This document shows, piece by piece, positions 34,383 to 42,837 of a stretch of 64,000 nucleotides of DNA. The stretch is from the NCBI RefSeq assembly GCF_002858675.1, contig NZ_PJZF01000001.1, positions 558,001-622,000 of the forward strand, given 5' to 3'. Under the pieces are notes generated by a model. The model did no database searches and was not told where the DNA came from. It worked only from the letters and a program-made list of their open reading frames with translations. How positions within the stretch are numbered: the stretch's first letter is position 1; every line of letters starts with the position of its first letter. This DNA comes from Chimaeribacter californicus. Its GTDB lineage: Bacteria > Pseudomonadota > Gammaproteobacteria > Enterobacterales > Enterobacteriaceae. Made by a program: the position numbers and the translations under genes.

Positions 34383-34652
34383 AAGGGGAGGATACTCTTC
34401 ATTATTGGTACAGGATCCGCGAGGGTTCATTAACCAACGATCGGTGTCGGCTGCCAATTTATTGATTCTGCCGGACGCTGTCAATTATTAATTTAATGAA
34501 CGTTAAATAATTAAGAGGGGTTGCGCAACACCTTGATGGTGGGCGGGGAGCTATGCACTGCGGCGTTTGACCCAGCCGGGGGCGGCAAGGATAATGCCCG
34601 GGATTCTGCAGGCCTATTTGCAGACGGGCAGACTTCGACAGGACAAAAAAAG

Positions 34653-35345
34653 ATGAACAGAACTGCCACCGCCAAACAACGCGAAGTAACGCGCATTGTG
34701 GATATTCTGGCGCAAGCCATTGCACAGCACCGCCTCCGCCCCGGCACCCGGTTGGTTGAGGCACACATCGTGGAGGCGTTAAACGCCAACCGCAACCATG
34801 TTCAGGCAGCTCTCCAGCGCCTGGCGCTCCAGCGTATTGTGACCATCGCGCCCAACCGCGGTGCCATGGTATCTCAGCCTTCGGCCGAAGAAGCGCGGGA
34901 AATTTTCATTGCCCGGCGCGCCATTGAGCGGGCGATTGTGGAGGCGATCACCCCGGAGAAGATGGCGCTGCACCAGCCGCGCCTGCACGCGCAGATGCAA
35001 AGCGAGCGCGCCGCGATAGAGAGCGGCGATCGCCGGGCCATTGTGGGCGCGCTGAGCAGCTTCCACCAGGTACTGGCGGAGGTGGGCGGCAACATGGTGC
35101 TGCGGGAGATCCTCGCCAACCTGATGGTACGCAGCTCGCTGATTGTGGCGCTCTACCAGCGCAATGATGTGCCTGCCTGTTCCTCCGGGGAGCATCAGGC
35201 GATCCTGGACGCGCTGGCGCAGGGCGACGCCGCCGCCGCCGTCAGCCTGATGCTGGAACACCTCAACGTGCTGGAGAGCCAATTGGATCTCAGCGACTCC
35301 GCCGCCCCCGGCCTCACCCTGCGCCAGGCGCTGATGGATTTCTGA
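34653..35345 (+). CDS. GntR/FadR-family (FCD) transcriptional regulator
   Basis: This 230-residue regulator has an N-terminal winged helix (residues about 10-70; LRPGTRLVEAHIVEALNANRNHVQAALQRLALQRIV) and a C-terminal all-helical FCD ligand-binding domain with the ARRAIERAIVEA and HQAILDALAQGDAAAAVSLM patterns. ATG at 34653 is chosen because the domain begins directly after it. The longer frame from 34521 would add an unrelated 44 residues. The ribosome site is weak (AGGA). Its target genes are not evident; the divergent gene encodes the Rob-like regulator. Confidence 0.82.
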   Translation: MNRTATAKQREVTRIVDILAQAIAQHRLRPGTRLVEAHIVEALNANRNHVQAALQRLALQRIVTIAPNRGAMVSQPSAEEAREIFIARRAIERAIVEAITPEKMALHQPRLHAQMQSERAAIESGDRRAIVGALSSFHQVLAEVGGNMVLREILANLMVRSSLIVALYQRNDVPACSSGEHQAILDALAQGDAAAAVSLMLEHLNVLESQLDLSDSAAPGLTLRQALMDF

Positions 35346-35475
35346 CTCACGCCCGGCATATGCCGGGCGCTATCCCATTCCCCCTATGTCACATCGCTGT
35401 CATCTGCCGTCGCTATCCTGCGGCTTGCCTGCTATATGCTAAGGTTAGTGGCACATGCAAAAACAAGGAGCGCAA

Positions 35476-36126
35476 ATGAACAGTGTGGCAATCGTGGGCG
35501 CACACGGCAAAATTGGCCAATTGATTGTGCAGAACCTAGTGGCGCAGGGCCGCCGGGCGGTAGGCATTGTGCGCAAGACGGAGCAGGTGCCGGTGTTGCG
35601 CGGGCTGGGCGCGGAACCGGTATTGCTGGATGTGGAGCAGGCGACGCCGGAACAGCTGGCGACCGCGCTGGAAGGCGTGGACGCCGTGGTGTTCAGCGCC
35701 GGAGCCGGGGGCGGTTCCACCGCTGAACGTAAGCGCACCGTGGATTACGGCGGCGCAGTGAAATTGATCGCCGCCGCCAGGCTGGCCGGGGTCAGCCGCT
35801 ATGTGATGGTGTCAGCGGTGGGCGCGGATGACCCCTTGCCGCCGGAAACGGACGCCGTCTGGCGCGCGTATGTGGAAGCAAAGCGTGACGCTGACCGCGC
35901 GCTGCGGGCGAGTGGGTTACAGTGGACGATCCTGCGGCCCGGCCCGCTCACGGACGATCCGGCCACCGGCCGGGTCACGCTGGGCGAGAAGGCCGGGCGC
36001 GGGGCGATCCCACGGGCGGACGTGGCCGCCCTGGTGACGGCAGTGCTGGCTGAACCGGCGACCATAGGCAAGCAGTGGGAAGTGCGCGGCGGGGAAACGC
36101 CGCTGCCGGCCGCCATTCTGGCCTGA
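35476..36126 (+). CDS. NAD(P)-binding atypical short-chain reductase (YwnB/YtfG-like)
   Basis: This 216-residue cytoplasmic Rossmann-fold protein has a dinucleotide-binding loop GAHGKIGQ at about residues 7-14 and later DAVVFSAGAGGGST. The segments YVMVSAVGADDP and WTILRPGPLTDDP are typical of the NAD(P)H-binding (NmrA-like/BVR-B-like) atypical SDRs. ATG at 35476 follows ACAAGGAGCGCAA, a good ribosome site, and is preferred over 35455. The substrate is unknown. A strong hairpin follows the gene. Confidence 0.85.
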   Translation: MNSVAIVGAHGKIGQLIVQNLVAQGRRAVGIVRKTEQVPVLRGLGAEPVLLDVEQATPEQLATALEGVDAVVFSAGAGGGSTAERKRTVDYGGAVKLIAAARLAGVSRYVMVSAVGADDPLPPETDAVWRAYVEAKRDADRALRASGLQWTILRPGPLTDDPATGRVTLGEKAGRGAIPRADVAALVTAVLAEPATIGKQWEVRGGETPLPAAILA

Positions 36127-36132
36127 CCGTTG

Positions 36133-36161
36133 CCCGGCTGCGGGAGTTCTCCGCAGCCGGG
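36133..36161 (+). terminator. Terminator-like hairpin after the reductase gene
   Basis: CCCGGCTGCGG-GAGTTCT-CCGCAGCCGGG, perfect 11-bp stem, directly between two convergent genes. No strong T-run. Confidence 0.7.
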
Positions 36162-36167
36162 GTCGTA

Positions 36168-36383
36168 TCAGTCACATTTTTCCAGCGCTTCACGGTAGGT
36201 CAGCATGTTGCTGATCGCCTGATCAATCGAGTGCAGTTTCTCCATTTTACTGGTGCCTTCGGCAAAATAGAGTTTGCCGCCCTCCTCAGAGGACATCACC
36301 AGCAGCGGCAATTCCGCATCAGGGTTATTGCCGTGGTAGAGCTTTTCAAGGGTTTGTTGTAACGCCGGGCAGGTTCTGTTCAT
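36168..36383 (-). CDS. Small protein of unknown function
   Basis: This 71-residue gene starts MNRTCPALQQTLEKLYHG. I choose ATG 36383 over the in-frame upstream ATG (36410) because it follows a perfect TGGAGGT six bases upstream. It is predicted cytoplasmic, mixed alpha/beta, with a PLLVMSSEEGGKLYFAEGT stretch and a helical C-terminus. Two cysteines lie near the ends. I do not recognise a family. A perfect FNR-type box lies 134 bp upstream of its start, so oxygen control is possible. Confidence 0.6.
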   Translation of the reverse strand: MNRTCPALQQTLEKLYHGNNPDAELPLLVMSSEEGGKLYFAEGTSKMEKLHSIDQAISNMLTYREALEKCD

Positions 36384-36516
36384 TCCATACCTCCATTTTG
36401 GGTTCAGCACGACAGTGTGCGTGGCGGTGGCGGCATTCCGGGGGCACGCCGGGTTGCTTGAAAAAGCAGCATATTGTCAGCATAACGCCCCGGCAGTTAT
36501 TTTCAATATTTATAAT

Positions 36517-36530
36517 TTGATTTAAATCAA
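36517..36530. promoter_or_regulatory. FNR-type box
   Basis: TTGAT-TTAA-ATCAA fits the FNR consensus TTGATnnnnATCAA exactly and is a perfect 14-bp palindrome. It lies in a 374-bp gap between the small minus-strand gene (36383) and the SnoaL-like gene (36758), upstream of a candidate small RNA. Confidence 0.65.
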
Positions 36531-36561
36531 TAGATAAGCTGAATCATTTTAGGGTCTCAGG

Positions 36562-36644
36562 GTCTATATTTTCAGGGCCGTAAATGCGCCTGTCCCGCGC
36601 CCGGCCTCTGTGGTTAAAAGGCGTGCGATCACAGGCCGTTTTTT
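36562..36644 (+). ncRNA. Candidate FNR-controlled small RNA
   Basis: A TAGGGT -10-like element (36550-36555) lies at the right distance from the FNR box for a class II promoter. About 40 bases after the expected start, an imperfect hairpin (CGGCC 36602-36606 and TGTG 36609-36612 pairing with CACAGGCCG 36630-36638) is followed by six T. No open frame with a ribosome site lies between them. The 83-nt size fits a small RNA; the rest of 36384-36757 shows no gene. This rests on signals only. Confidence 0.35.
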
Positions 36645-36757
36645 GTATTTAAGAGTAATCTTAATGAGCTTGGGCCGCGGCCGGTAACACTTAGCGGTCT
36701 ATACCATAACGATTCAGCGCCGGACGGGTGGTGACACTGTTCAGCAGAGGGGGATTT

Positions 36758-37231
36758 ATGACAGAAACTGAACGCCAACATGCGCGGTTCGAAGTAATTA
36801 AGACCTACTACTCGAAACTTGATGCGCAGGACGCCACATTACTGGATCTGTTCAGCGATGATGTCGCGTTGTTCTTTCCGAAGTATGGCAGCAGCCGCGG
36901 CAAAACCGAGCTGGGTAATCTGGGCAAACGTCTGGTCAGGCAGGTCGAGCGCTTTAAACATGACATCGAACACTTCCGCTATATCTGTCAGGGCGATGTC
37001 ATGGTGATTGAAGGCGGCGTCAAAGGTGTGATGCAGAACGGCGACCGTTTCCCGGTGGGGGAAGAGGAGTTCAGCCTGTTCTGTACCGTGTTTGAGTTTG
37101 ACGGCGATCTGATTAGCCGGATGCATATCTATATCGATCCGGACTACAGCCATGAGGATACCCGCCGGCTGGCCAATTACAGCCGCAACCATCAGGTGAG
37201 CCACGCTTTTAAACCGGCGCTTGACGAGTAA
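36758..37231 (+). CDS. SnoaL/NTF2-like protein
   Basis: This 157-residue cytoplasmic protein has the NTF2-like cone fold pattern: YYSKLDAQDATLLDLFSDDVALFFPKYGSSRGKTEL, followed by HFRYICQGDVMVIEGGVKGVM and EFDGDLISRMHIYIDPDY. Proteins of this type are often isomerases, dehydratases or ligand-binding proteins and the sequence does not tell which. ATG at 36758 follows CAGAGGGGG. It is a single-gene unit with a terminator. An FNR-type box lies 228 bp upstream, with the candidate small RNA between. Confidence 0.75.
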   Translation: MTETERQHARFEVIKTYYSKLDAQDATLLDLFSDDVALFFPKYGSSRGKTELGNLGKRLVRQVERFKHDIEHFRYICQGDVMVIEGGVKGVMQNGDRFPVGEEEFSLFCTVFEFDGDLISRMHIYIDPDYSHEDTRRLANYSRNHQVSHAFKPALDE

Positions 37232-37237
37232 ATGGCT

Positions 37238-37263
37238 GCGGGCGCCCTGTCTGGGGCGCCCGC
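37238..37263 (+). terminator. Terminator hairpin after the SnoaL-like gene
   Basis: GCGGGCGCCC-TGTCTG-GGGCGCCCGC, a perfect 10-bp stem seven bases after the stop codon, with only a weak T-rich tail. Confidence 0.7.
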
Positions 37264-37292
37264 ATTCCCCTTATTTCATTCCTTGCCTTATC

Positions 37293-37316
37293 CATCCATT
37301 CATCCATTCATCCATT
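37293..37316. repeat. Three tandem copies of CATCCATT
   Basis: CATCCATT is repeated three times without interruption at 37293-37316, in the AT-rich leader before the MarR gene. It is probably a slippage-prone microsatellite. Confidence 0.85.
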
Positions 37317-37370
37317 CAATATAAAAATTAATCTATCCGTCTTGGCGTTATGAATTTCTCATGATATTTT

Positions 37371-37388
37371 TAGTTAGATATCTAACTA
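37371..37388. promoter_or_regulatory. MarR operator, 18-bp perfect palindrome at the start codon
   Basis: TAGTTAGATATCTAACTA is a perfect palindrome ending one base before the predicted GTG start of the MarR gene. Size and form are typical for MarR-family operators. Confidence 0.75.
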
Positions 37389-37389
37389 T

Positions 37390-37857
37390 GTGACTTCTAT
37401 CTTTATGCCTGATGCGTTGACTTTCCTGCCTGACCCCACCCAGTTTTCCCGTTTGCTGCACTTTACCGCCCGTGCCTGGCGGCTGGCTGTCGATCGCCGG
37501 CTGAAGGCGCAGGGGCTGAACCAGGCCAGTTGGGTCACGGTTTCTACTATCGCCGGGGCGGATGCCCCGTTGACGCAAAGTGAACTGGCCGCCGCCCTGG
37601 GGCTGGAAGGGGCCACGGTGGTGAGTATGATCGACAAACTGGTGCGCCAGGGGCTGGTGGAGCGGGTGATGACGCCGGAAGACCGCCGCAAGCGGCTGCT
37701 GGTGGTCACCGACGCCGGGCAGGCGATGTACCGGCAGGTCAAAGGCGAGGCGGATGCGCTGCGCGAAAACCTGCTGGCCTCGCTGGCGGGGGAGGATCTT
37801 GCCGTCACCATGCGGGTGTTGGAGACATTGCGGCAGGCGGCTGAACAGAGCCGATGA
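37390..37857 (+). CDS. MarR-family repressor of the downstream efflux operon
   Basis: This 155-residue winged-helix regulator has the MarR core: ASWVTVSTIAGADAPLTQSELAAALGLEGATVVSMIDKLVRQGLVERVMTPEDRRKRLLVVT in outline (residues about 45-110), with the DRR wing. The start is GTG 37390 or ATG 37405; neither has a ribosome site, and the operator palindrome occupies that position. Its stop overlaps the next gene (ATGA), so it is the first gene of a four-gene operon with MFS, HlyD and TolC-type genes, like emrRAB. It most likely represses its own operon. Confidence 0.88.
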   Translation: MTSIFMPDALTFLPDPTQFSRLLHFTARAWRLAVDRRLKAQGLNQASWVTVSTIAGADAPLTQSELAAALGLEGATVVSMIDKLVRQGLVERVMTPEDRRKRLLVVTDAGQAMYRQVKGEADALRENLLASLAGEDLAVTMRVLETLRQAAEQSR

Positions 37858-39548
37858 AACCTTACATTGTGCGTGAGTGGGCGCCGCATGAGCGCCCGAT
37901 GATGCCGGGTTCGCCGTCCACCCCGCTGCACCCCTGGCCAAAACGGCTGGCGTTCGGGTTTGTCGGGATTCTGGTGGCGATCACCGGCAGCCTCGGTAAC
38001 GCGCTGGTCACCGCCAACCTCACCAACCTCCAGGGGGTGCTCGGCGCGTTCAGCAACGAGGTCGCCTGGTTGCCGGCGGTCTACGTAATGACCAACATCT
38101 CCATCAACCTGCTGCTGGTAAAGTTCCGTATGCAATTTGGCCTGCGGCTGTTTACCGAGGCGTTTTTGCTGCTTTACGCGCTGGTGACCTTTTTCCACCT
38201 GTTCGTCAACGATCTGGGTTCCGCCATCGCGGTGCGGGCGGCACACGGTGCGGTGGCGGCGGCACTGAGTTCACTCGGCATCTACTACATGATTCAGGCG
38301 TTCCCGGCCAAGCACCGGCTGAAAGCGCTGGCGATCGGCATCAGTGCGTCACAGCTGGCGATCCCGCTGGCGCGGCTCTTCTCCGCCGGGCTGCTGGAGC
38401 TGAACGAGTGGCGCGGCCTCTATCTGTTTGAGCTGGGGCTGGCGCTGATCTGCCTTGGCTGCGTGCTGATGCTGAAACTGCCGCCGGGCGATCGCTATAA
38501 CACCTTTGAAAAGATGGATTTCGTCACCTTTTTCCTGATGGCGCCGGGGATGGGGCTGCTGTGCGCGGTGATCTCGCTCGGCCGCTACGACTGGTGGACC
38601 AGCACCCCCTGGCTGGGCTGGGCGCTGGCAGGGGCCATCGTGCTGATCGTCGCCGCGGTGCTGGTAGAGCACCGGCGTAAAAACCCGTTGCTGAATGTGC
38701 GCTGGCTCGGCAGCGGCAGCGTGCTGCGCCTGGGGCTGACCATGGTACTGATGCGCATCGTCATGGCGGAACAGAACGTCGGGCCGATCGGTTTCCTGCA
38801 ATACCTCGGTTTGCAGAACGACCAGATGACGGCGCTGTCGCTGGCGGTGCTGCTGGGCGTAATCGCCGGGATAGCCACCAGCGCGTTGACCATCAAACCC
38901 ACGCAGCTGGAGTGGCCGGTGGTGATCGCGCTGGTGCTGATGATCGCCTCGGCGCTGCTTGATTCCCAGTCCAATAACCTGACGCGCGCGCCGCAGATGG
39001 TGGTCAGCCAGTTCATGATGGGCTTTGCCGGGGCGCTGTTCGTTGCCCCGGCGATGCTGTCGATCATCGGCAGTGTGGTGGCGGAGCCGCGCAACCTGGT
39101 GAGCTTTGTGGCGGTGTTCGGCATGAGCCAGAACCTCGGCGGGCTGATCGGCTCGGCGCTGCTCGGCACCTTCCAGATCTGGCGCGAAAAATATCACTCC
39201 AGTGTCATCGCCGATAACCTCAGCAACCTTGACCCGCTGGTGATGGAGCGCCTCAACAGCTACAGCGCCGGGCTGAGTGCCACCCTGGGGGATGCCACCC
39301 TGCGCGGCGCACAGGGGGTGGTGCTGTTGCAGAGCGCCGCCACCCGTGAAGCCAATGTCCTGGCCTATAACGACGTTTACCTGCTCACCGCATCCATTGC
39401 GGCGGGCACTTTGATCTGGCTGTTAAGCCGTTTTGCCCGCAAACAGTGGCGCGCCCGTCAGGCACGGCGGCAGGCTGCCCTGTCTGAAGCAACATTGTCT
39501 GCATCTACACCGGCGGCGACGTCTGCCGGTTCAACGGAGGGTTCATGA
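37854..39548 (+). CDS. MFS efflux permease, DHA2/FarB-EmrB-related
   Basis: This 564-residue inner-membrane protein has about 14 hydrophobic segments. The first is preceded by a 35-residue hydrophilic N-terminus. ITGSLGNALVTANLTNLQGVLGAFSNEVAW and the later AVFGMSQNLGGLIGSALLGTF are as in DHA2 permeases that work with a HlyD-type adaptor. A large periplasmic or cytoplasmic loop with VIADNLSNLDPLVMERL precedes the last segment. The gene overlaps marR and the adaptor gene by 4 bp each (ATGA), showing translational coupling. It pumps out an unknown compound, using proton force. Confidence 0.88.
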   Translation: MKPYIVREWAPHERPMMPGSPSTPLHPWPKRLAFGFVGILVAITGSLGNALVTANLTNLQGVLGAFSNEVAWLPAVYVMTNISINLLLVKFRMQFGLRLFTEAFLLLYALVTFFHLFVNDLGSAIAVRAAHGAVAAALSSLGIYYMIQAFPAKHRLKALAIGISASQLAIPLARLFSAGLLELNEWRGLYLFELGLALICLGCVLMLKLPPGDRYNTFEKMDFVTFFLMAPGMGLLCAVISLGRYDWWTSTPWLGWALAGAIVLIVAAVLVEHRRKNPLLNVRWLGSGSVLRLGLTMVLMRIVMAEQNVGPIGFLQYLGLQNDQMTALSLAVLLGVIAGIATSALTIKPTQLEWPVVIALVLMIASALLDSQSNNLTRAPQMVVSQFMMGFAGALFVAPAMLSIIGSVVAEPRNLVSFVAVFGMSQNLGGLIGSALLGTFQIWREKYHSSVIADNLSNLDPLVMERLNSYSAGLSATLGDATLRGAQGVVLLQSAATREANVLAYNDVYLLTASIAAGTLIWLLSRFARKQWRARQARRQAALSEATLSASTPAATSAGSTEGS

Positions 39549-40651
39549 GTCAGGAAGTTATTGCCCCGTCAGCGAAAAAAAACCGGGCCAAGCGGATAGC
39601 CACGGTGGCGGTACCACTGCTGATTGCAGTGATCGGGGTATTGGTGGTGCTGTATGCCTGGCAGTTGCCGCCGTTTTCACCCACCCGGCAGTCCACGGAG
39701 AACGCCTACGTTCGCGGCCAGGTCACGGTAATCAGCCCGCAGGTGAACGGCTATATCACGTCGGTGCGGGTAAATGATTACGATCAGGTACACAAGGGCG
39801 ACCTGCTGATGACCATTGATGACCGCATCTATAAACAGCGGCTGCATCAGGCACAGGCGCAGTACGCGATGAAACAGGCGGCGCTGGCGAATAACCGCCA
39901 GCAACGTGCCAGTGCCGAGGCGGCCATCATCCGCAGTGAGGCGGCGGTGCAGAATGCCGGGGCGCAGGCGCAGAAAGCCCGGCTTGACCTGAAACGGGTG
40001 GAGGATCTGGTCTCTGACGGATCGCTTTCGGTACGCGAACGTGACGCGAGCCGGGCCGCCGCCGCACAGGCGCAGGCGGATGTGGCACAGGCCAAAGCCG
40101 CGCTGGTGATGGCAAAGCAGGACGTGCAGACCGTGGTGGTGAACCGAGCCTCGCTGGAAGCGGACGTGGCGAACGCCGCCGCGGCGGTGGAACTGGCGGA
40201 GATCGATCTTGCCAATACCCGCATTCTGGCCCCGCGTGACGGCCAGCTCGGGCAGGTGAGCGTGCGGCAGGGCGCGTATGTCGCCGCCGGGACACACCTG
40301 ACGGCGCTGGTGCCGCAACAGCTGTGGGTGGTTGCGAACATGAAAGAGACGCAGATGGCGCAGGTGCGCGTCGGCCTGCCGGTAACCTTTAGCGTGGATG
40401 CGCTGGATGGGGCGGTTTACAGCGGGGTGGTGGAGAAGATTTCCCCGGCCACCGGTTCTGAGTTCAGCACCATTGTGGCGGATAACGCCACCGGTAACTT
40501 TGTGAAGATTGCCCAGCGGTTGCCGGTGCGTATCCGCATTAATGCGGATGCGGCAGCCCGCGCACGGCTGCGGCCGGGGATGTCGGTGGTGGTGAACATC
40601 CATACCGACCGGCCGGCAGAGCCGTTGCCGCCGGTGGAGCGTGCGCAATGA
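39545..40651 (+). CDS. HlyD/EmrA-family membrane fusion protein
   Basis: This 368-residue periplasmic adaptor is anchored by one N-terminal segment (about residues 21-41, VAVPLLIAVIGVLVVLYAW). A biotinyl-lipoyl-like half (VTVISPQVNGYITSVRVNDYDQVHKGDLLMTID in outline) is followed by a long alpha-helical hairpin rich in Ala/Gln, then the second lipoyl half (LANTRILAPRDGQLGQVSVRQGAYV). It links the MFS permease to the outer membrane protein encoded next. It overlaps both neighbours by 4 bp. Confidence 0.9.
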   Translation: MSQEVIAPSAKKNRAKRIATVAVPLLIAVIGVLVVLYAWQLPPFSPTRQSTENAYVRGQVTVISPQVNGYITSVRVNDYDQVHKGDLLMTIDDRIYKQRLHQAQAQYAMKQAALANNRQQRASAEAAIIRSEAAVQNAGAQAQKARLDLKRVEDLVSDGSLSVRERDASRAAAAQAQADVAQAKAALVMAKQDVQTVVVNRASLEADVANAAAAVELAEIDLANTRILAPRDGQLGQVSVRQGAYVAAGTHLTALVPQQLWVVANMKETQMAQVRVGLPVTFSVDALDGAVYSGVVEKISPATGSEFSTIVADNATGNFVKIAQRLPVRIRINADAAARARLRPGMSVVVNIHTDRPAEPLPPVERAQ

Positions 40652-42027
40652 GAGGCAAAAACCTGACGTTGTTGCCGCTGGTGCTGGTGCTGGCAGCCTG
40701 TGGCGGCAGCCGGGTTGACCCAGCACCGCATACGCTTGTGATCCCGCCGCAGTGGCGGGCGCCGTTGGCCCCTTCTTCGGTCAGCGGCCATGACTGGTGG
40801 CAGGGGTTTGGCGATCCGCAGCTGAACCGGCTGGTGGATCAGGCGCTGCGCTACAACACCGATATTTTGCAGGCACGTTCCCGCGTGGATGAGTATCAGG
40901 CCCGGGTGCGGGCGGCCATTGGTGACCAGTTGCCGACGCTGGATATCGGGGCGAACGCGGTGCGCCAGCGCACGCTCTCCTCCGTGACCGGCCAGCAGAC
41001 GCGCAGCACGGTGTATCAGGGTACGCTGCAACTCAATTATGACGTTGACCTGTGGGGTGGGCAGCGCAGTGCCACCGAGGCGGCGCGGGCCGGTCTGGAG
41101 GCCCAGCGGGCGGCGGCGGATGCGGCGATGTTGCAGGTGGCTTCCTCGGTGGCGTCCGGCTACCTGACCCTGCGCGGGCTGGATGCGCAACTGGCGCTGA
41201 CGCAGGCGACGCTCACCTCGCGCGAGAACTCGCTGAATCTGGCGAAGCGGCAGTATGAGACCGGCTACAGCTCGCGGCTGGAGTGGGTGCAGGCGGAGTC
41301 CGAGTACCGGGCGACGCGGGCGCAGATCCCGCAGTTGCAGCACCAGATTACCCAGCAGGAGAACGCGCTGAACCTGCTGCTTGGCGCAAATGCCGGCCCG
41401 GTGGCACGCGGCCCGGCGCTGGACCAGCTTATCGCGCCGCCGTTGCCGTCGCGCTTGCCGTCAACGCTGCTTAACCGCCGCCCGGACATTGTGCAGGCTG
41501 AGCGGTTACTGGTGGCGGCGGATGCCACACTGGCCACCTCACGCGCCAACCTGTTGCCGTCACTCAACCTTACCGCCGGCGGCACCTTGCAGGAGAGCAC
41601 GCTGGAAGAGGTGCTCTCCAACCCGTTCCGGCTCTGGTCGCTGGGCGGCAGCGTGCTGGCCCCGCTTATCAACCGCGAGGCGCTGAATGCGCAGGTGGAT
41701 ATTTCGATGGCTGCGCGCAACCAGGCGCTGTACCAGTATGAGTACGTGGTGCGTAACGCTTTTGTGCAGGTGAATGACAGCATCGACGCCATCACCCGGC
41801 TGGGGCAGCAGCTCACCGAGGCCGAGCAGCAGCAGCAGGCGCTGGGCGATGCCCTGCGGATTGCGCACAACCGTTATACCAACGGGTACGCCTCCTATCT
41901 GGAGGAGCTGGATGCCCAACGGGCGCTCTACAGTACCCAGCTGACGGTGATTCAGCTTAAGACCAATCTGCTGCTGGCGCAGATTGATTTGTGGCATGGG
42001 ATGGGGGGTGGATGGGAGAGGCAATGA
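40648..42027 (+). CDS. Outer membrane efflux lipoprotein (NodT/OprM-type TolC homolog)
   Basis: This 459-residue protein has a lipoprotein signal peptide with lipobox LAAC (Cys18). Two outer membrane efflux protein repeats follow, with the typical WWQGFGDPQLNRLVDQAL and LNRRPDIVQAERLLVAADATLATSRANLLPSLNL patterns. It forms the exit duct, so the operon encodes a complete tripartite pump that does not need TolC. It overlaps the adaptor gene by 4 bp. Downstream lies the structured repeat at 42124. Confidence 0.9.
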   Translation: MRGKNLTLLPLVLVLAACGGSRVDPAPHTLVIPPQWRAPLAPSSVSGHDWWQGFGDPQLNRLVDQALRYNTDILQARSRVDEYQARVRAAIGDQLPTLDIGANAVRQRTLSSVTGQQTRSTVYQGTLQLNYDVDLWGGQRSATEAARAGLEAQRAAADAAMLQVASSVASGYLTLRGLDAQLALTQATLTSRENSLNLAKRQYETGYSSRLEWVQAESEYRATRAQIPQLQHQITQQENALNLLLGANAGPVARGPALDQLIAPPLPSRLPSTLLNRRPDIVQAERLLVAADATLATSRANLLPSLNLTAGGTLQESTLEEVLSNPFRLWSLGGSVLAPLINREALNAQVDISMAARNQALYQYEYVVRNAFVQVNDSIDAITRLGQQLTEAEQQQQALGDALRIAHNRYTNGYASYLEELDAQRALYSTQLTVIQLKTNLLLAQIDLWHGMGGGWERQ

Positions 42028-42123
42028 TGCCTGATGGGCGGGAATGTTTCGGGTGTTAGTGTGTAGTGGAACGTTTCGGTTGTTCCGCATTGCAATCTTC
42101 CTGAGCCACCATGCCTCAACCGA

Positions 42124-42364
42124 GCAGGGCCTGCCGGCGCGCCGGCCCTGCACCCGCGCGCTTTCGGTGCCCCGGCTGAATCATTGCCCGCTCTCGCGGG
42201 TGACCCTCATTTCGCCTCCGGGCTGATCGGGCCGCCGCAGCCACGCTCCCAGCGTGGCTGCGACTCTCACGGGCATCCATGCCCGTTCGCCCGGCCCTGC
42301 GGCTCCACTCGGCAATGATTTTTACGCCCCCACCAGACTGCATATCTTTGGGTATGTAAGGAAA
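42124..42364 (+). repeat. Structured repeat, left copy (four hairpins plus 67-bp unit)
   Basis: This element is repeated in inverted orientation at 44315-44558. It contains, in order, hairpin 4 (GCAGGGCC...GGCCCTGC, 42124-42151), hairpin 3 (CCCGC-TCTC-GCGGG, 42187-42200), hairpin 2 (12-bp arms around CCC, 42236-42262), hairpin 1 (ACGGGCA-TCCA-TGCCCGT, 42269-42286) and a 67-bp unit (42298-42364) that occurs twice more just downstream. Together with these copies it fills most of the gene-free stretch 42028-42837. The remaining part (42589-42837) is AT-rich leader of the next gene. Confidence 0.8.
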
Positions 42365-42588
42365 GAGTAGAGGGAGATTCTTTTTGCTGAGCGCGCATGT
42401 ACTCTTTGCCTGCGTCTCCACTCGGCAATGATTTTTACGCCCCCACCAGATTGCAAATCTTTGGGTATGTAAGGAAAGCGTAGGGGCGGCACCTTGGGAT
42501 TTCTGCATACTCGCTCGGCCTAGCGGCTCTATTGGTCAATGATTTTTACGCCCCCACCAGACTGCAAATCTTTGGGTATGTAAGGAAA
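42298..42588 (+). repeat. Three direct copies of a 67-bp unit
   Basis: Units at 42298-42364, 42411-42477 and 42522-42588 share a 51-bp core beginning AATGATTTTTACGCCC and ending TATGTAAGGAAA, with at most a few differences. The preceding 16 bp (TGCGGCTCCACTCGGC type) are kept in the first two and degenerate in the third. A fourth, inverted copy is at 44315-44382. Intervening sequences of 46 and 44 bp are unrelated to each other. Confidence 0.85.
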
Positions 42589-42837
42589 TGGTAGGTGGGG
42601 AGCGTTAATCAGTGCCGGCTCATTTTTTCCCGTTTTTTCTCACCTGTCTCTTTGAGGATTTTTATATTAGCGCGGCTAAAAAAATGAGGGGTTTTAGGCT
42701 TGTAACCCATTTTGTCGCTGCTAATTTTTGCTTAATCGCGGGTGAGAAGCGGGACGGTGAGCTTCCGGCGGTGTGCCGGGCGTTGGGGTCAGGGCTGTTT
42801 CTCCTGCCGGGGGCGGGGAAGACGGCGGGGAGGCACT

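Noticed and set aside
34521-34652. 44-codon extension of the GntR regulator
   Set aside because: The added residues match no domain. The GntR domain begins at the internal ATG.
42116-42508. 130-codon minus-strand frame over the left repeat
   Set aside because: Its reading matches the repeat hairpins and direct units, and low-complexity Arg/Ala runs follow from GC-rich stems. No start signal is seen.
42298-42588. CRISPR-like array of three direct repeats with spacers
   Set aside because: The units are 67 bp with a 51-bp core, only three, and a fourth inverted copy lies 1.8 kb away. Units have unequal flanks and no cas genes are present. It is an expanded dispersed repeat.
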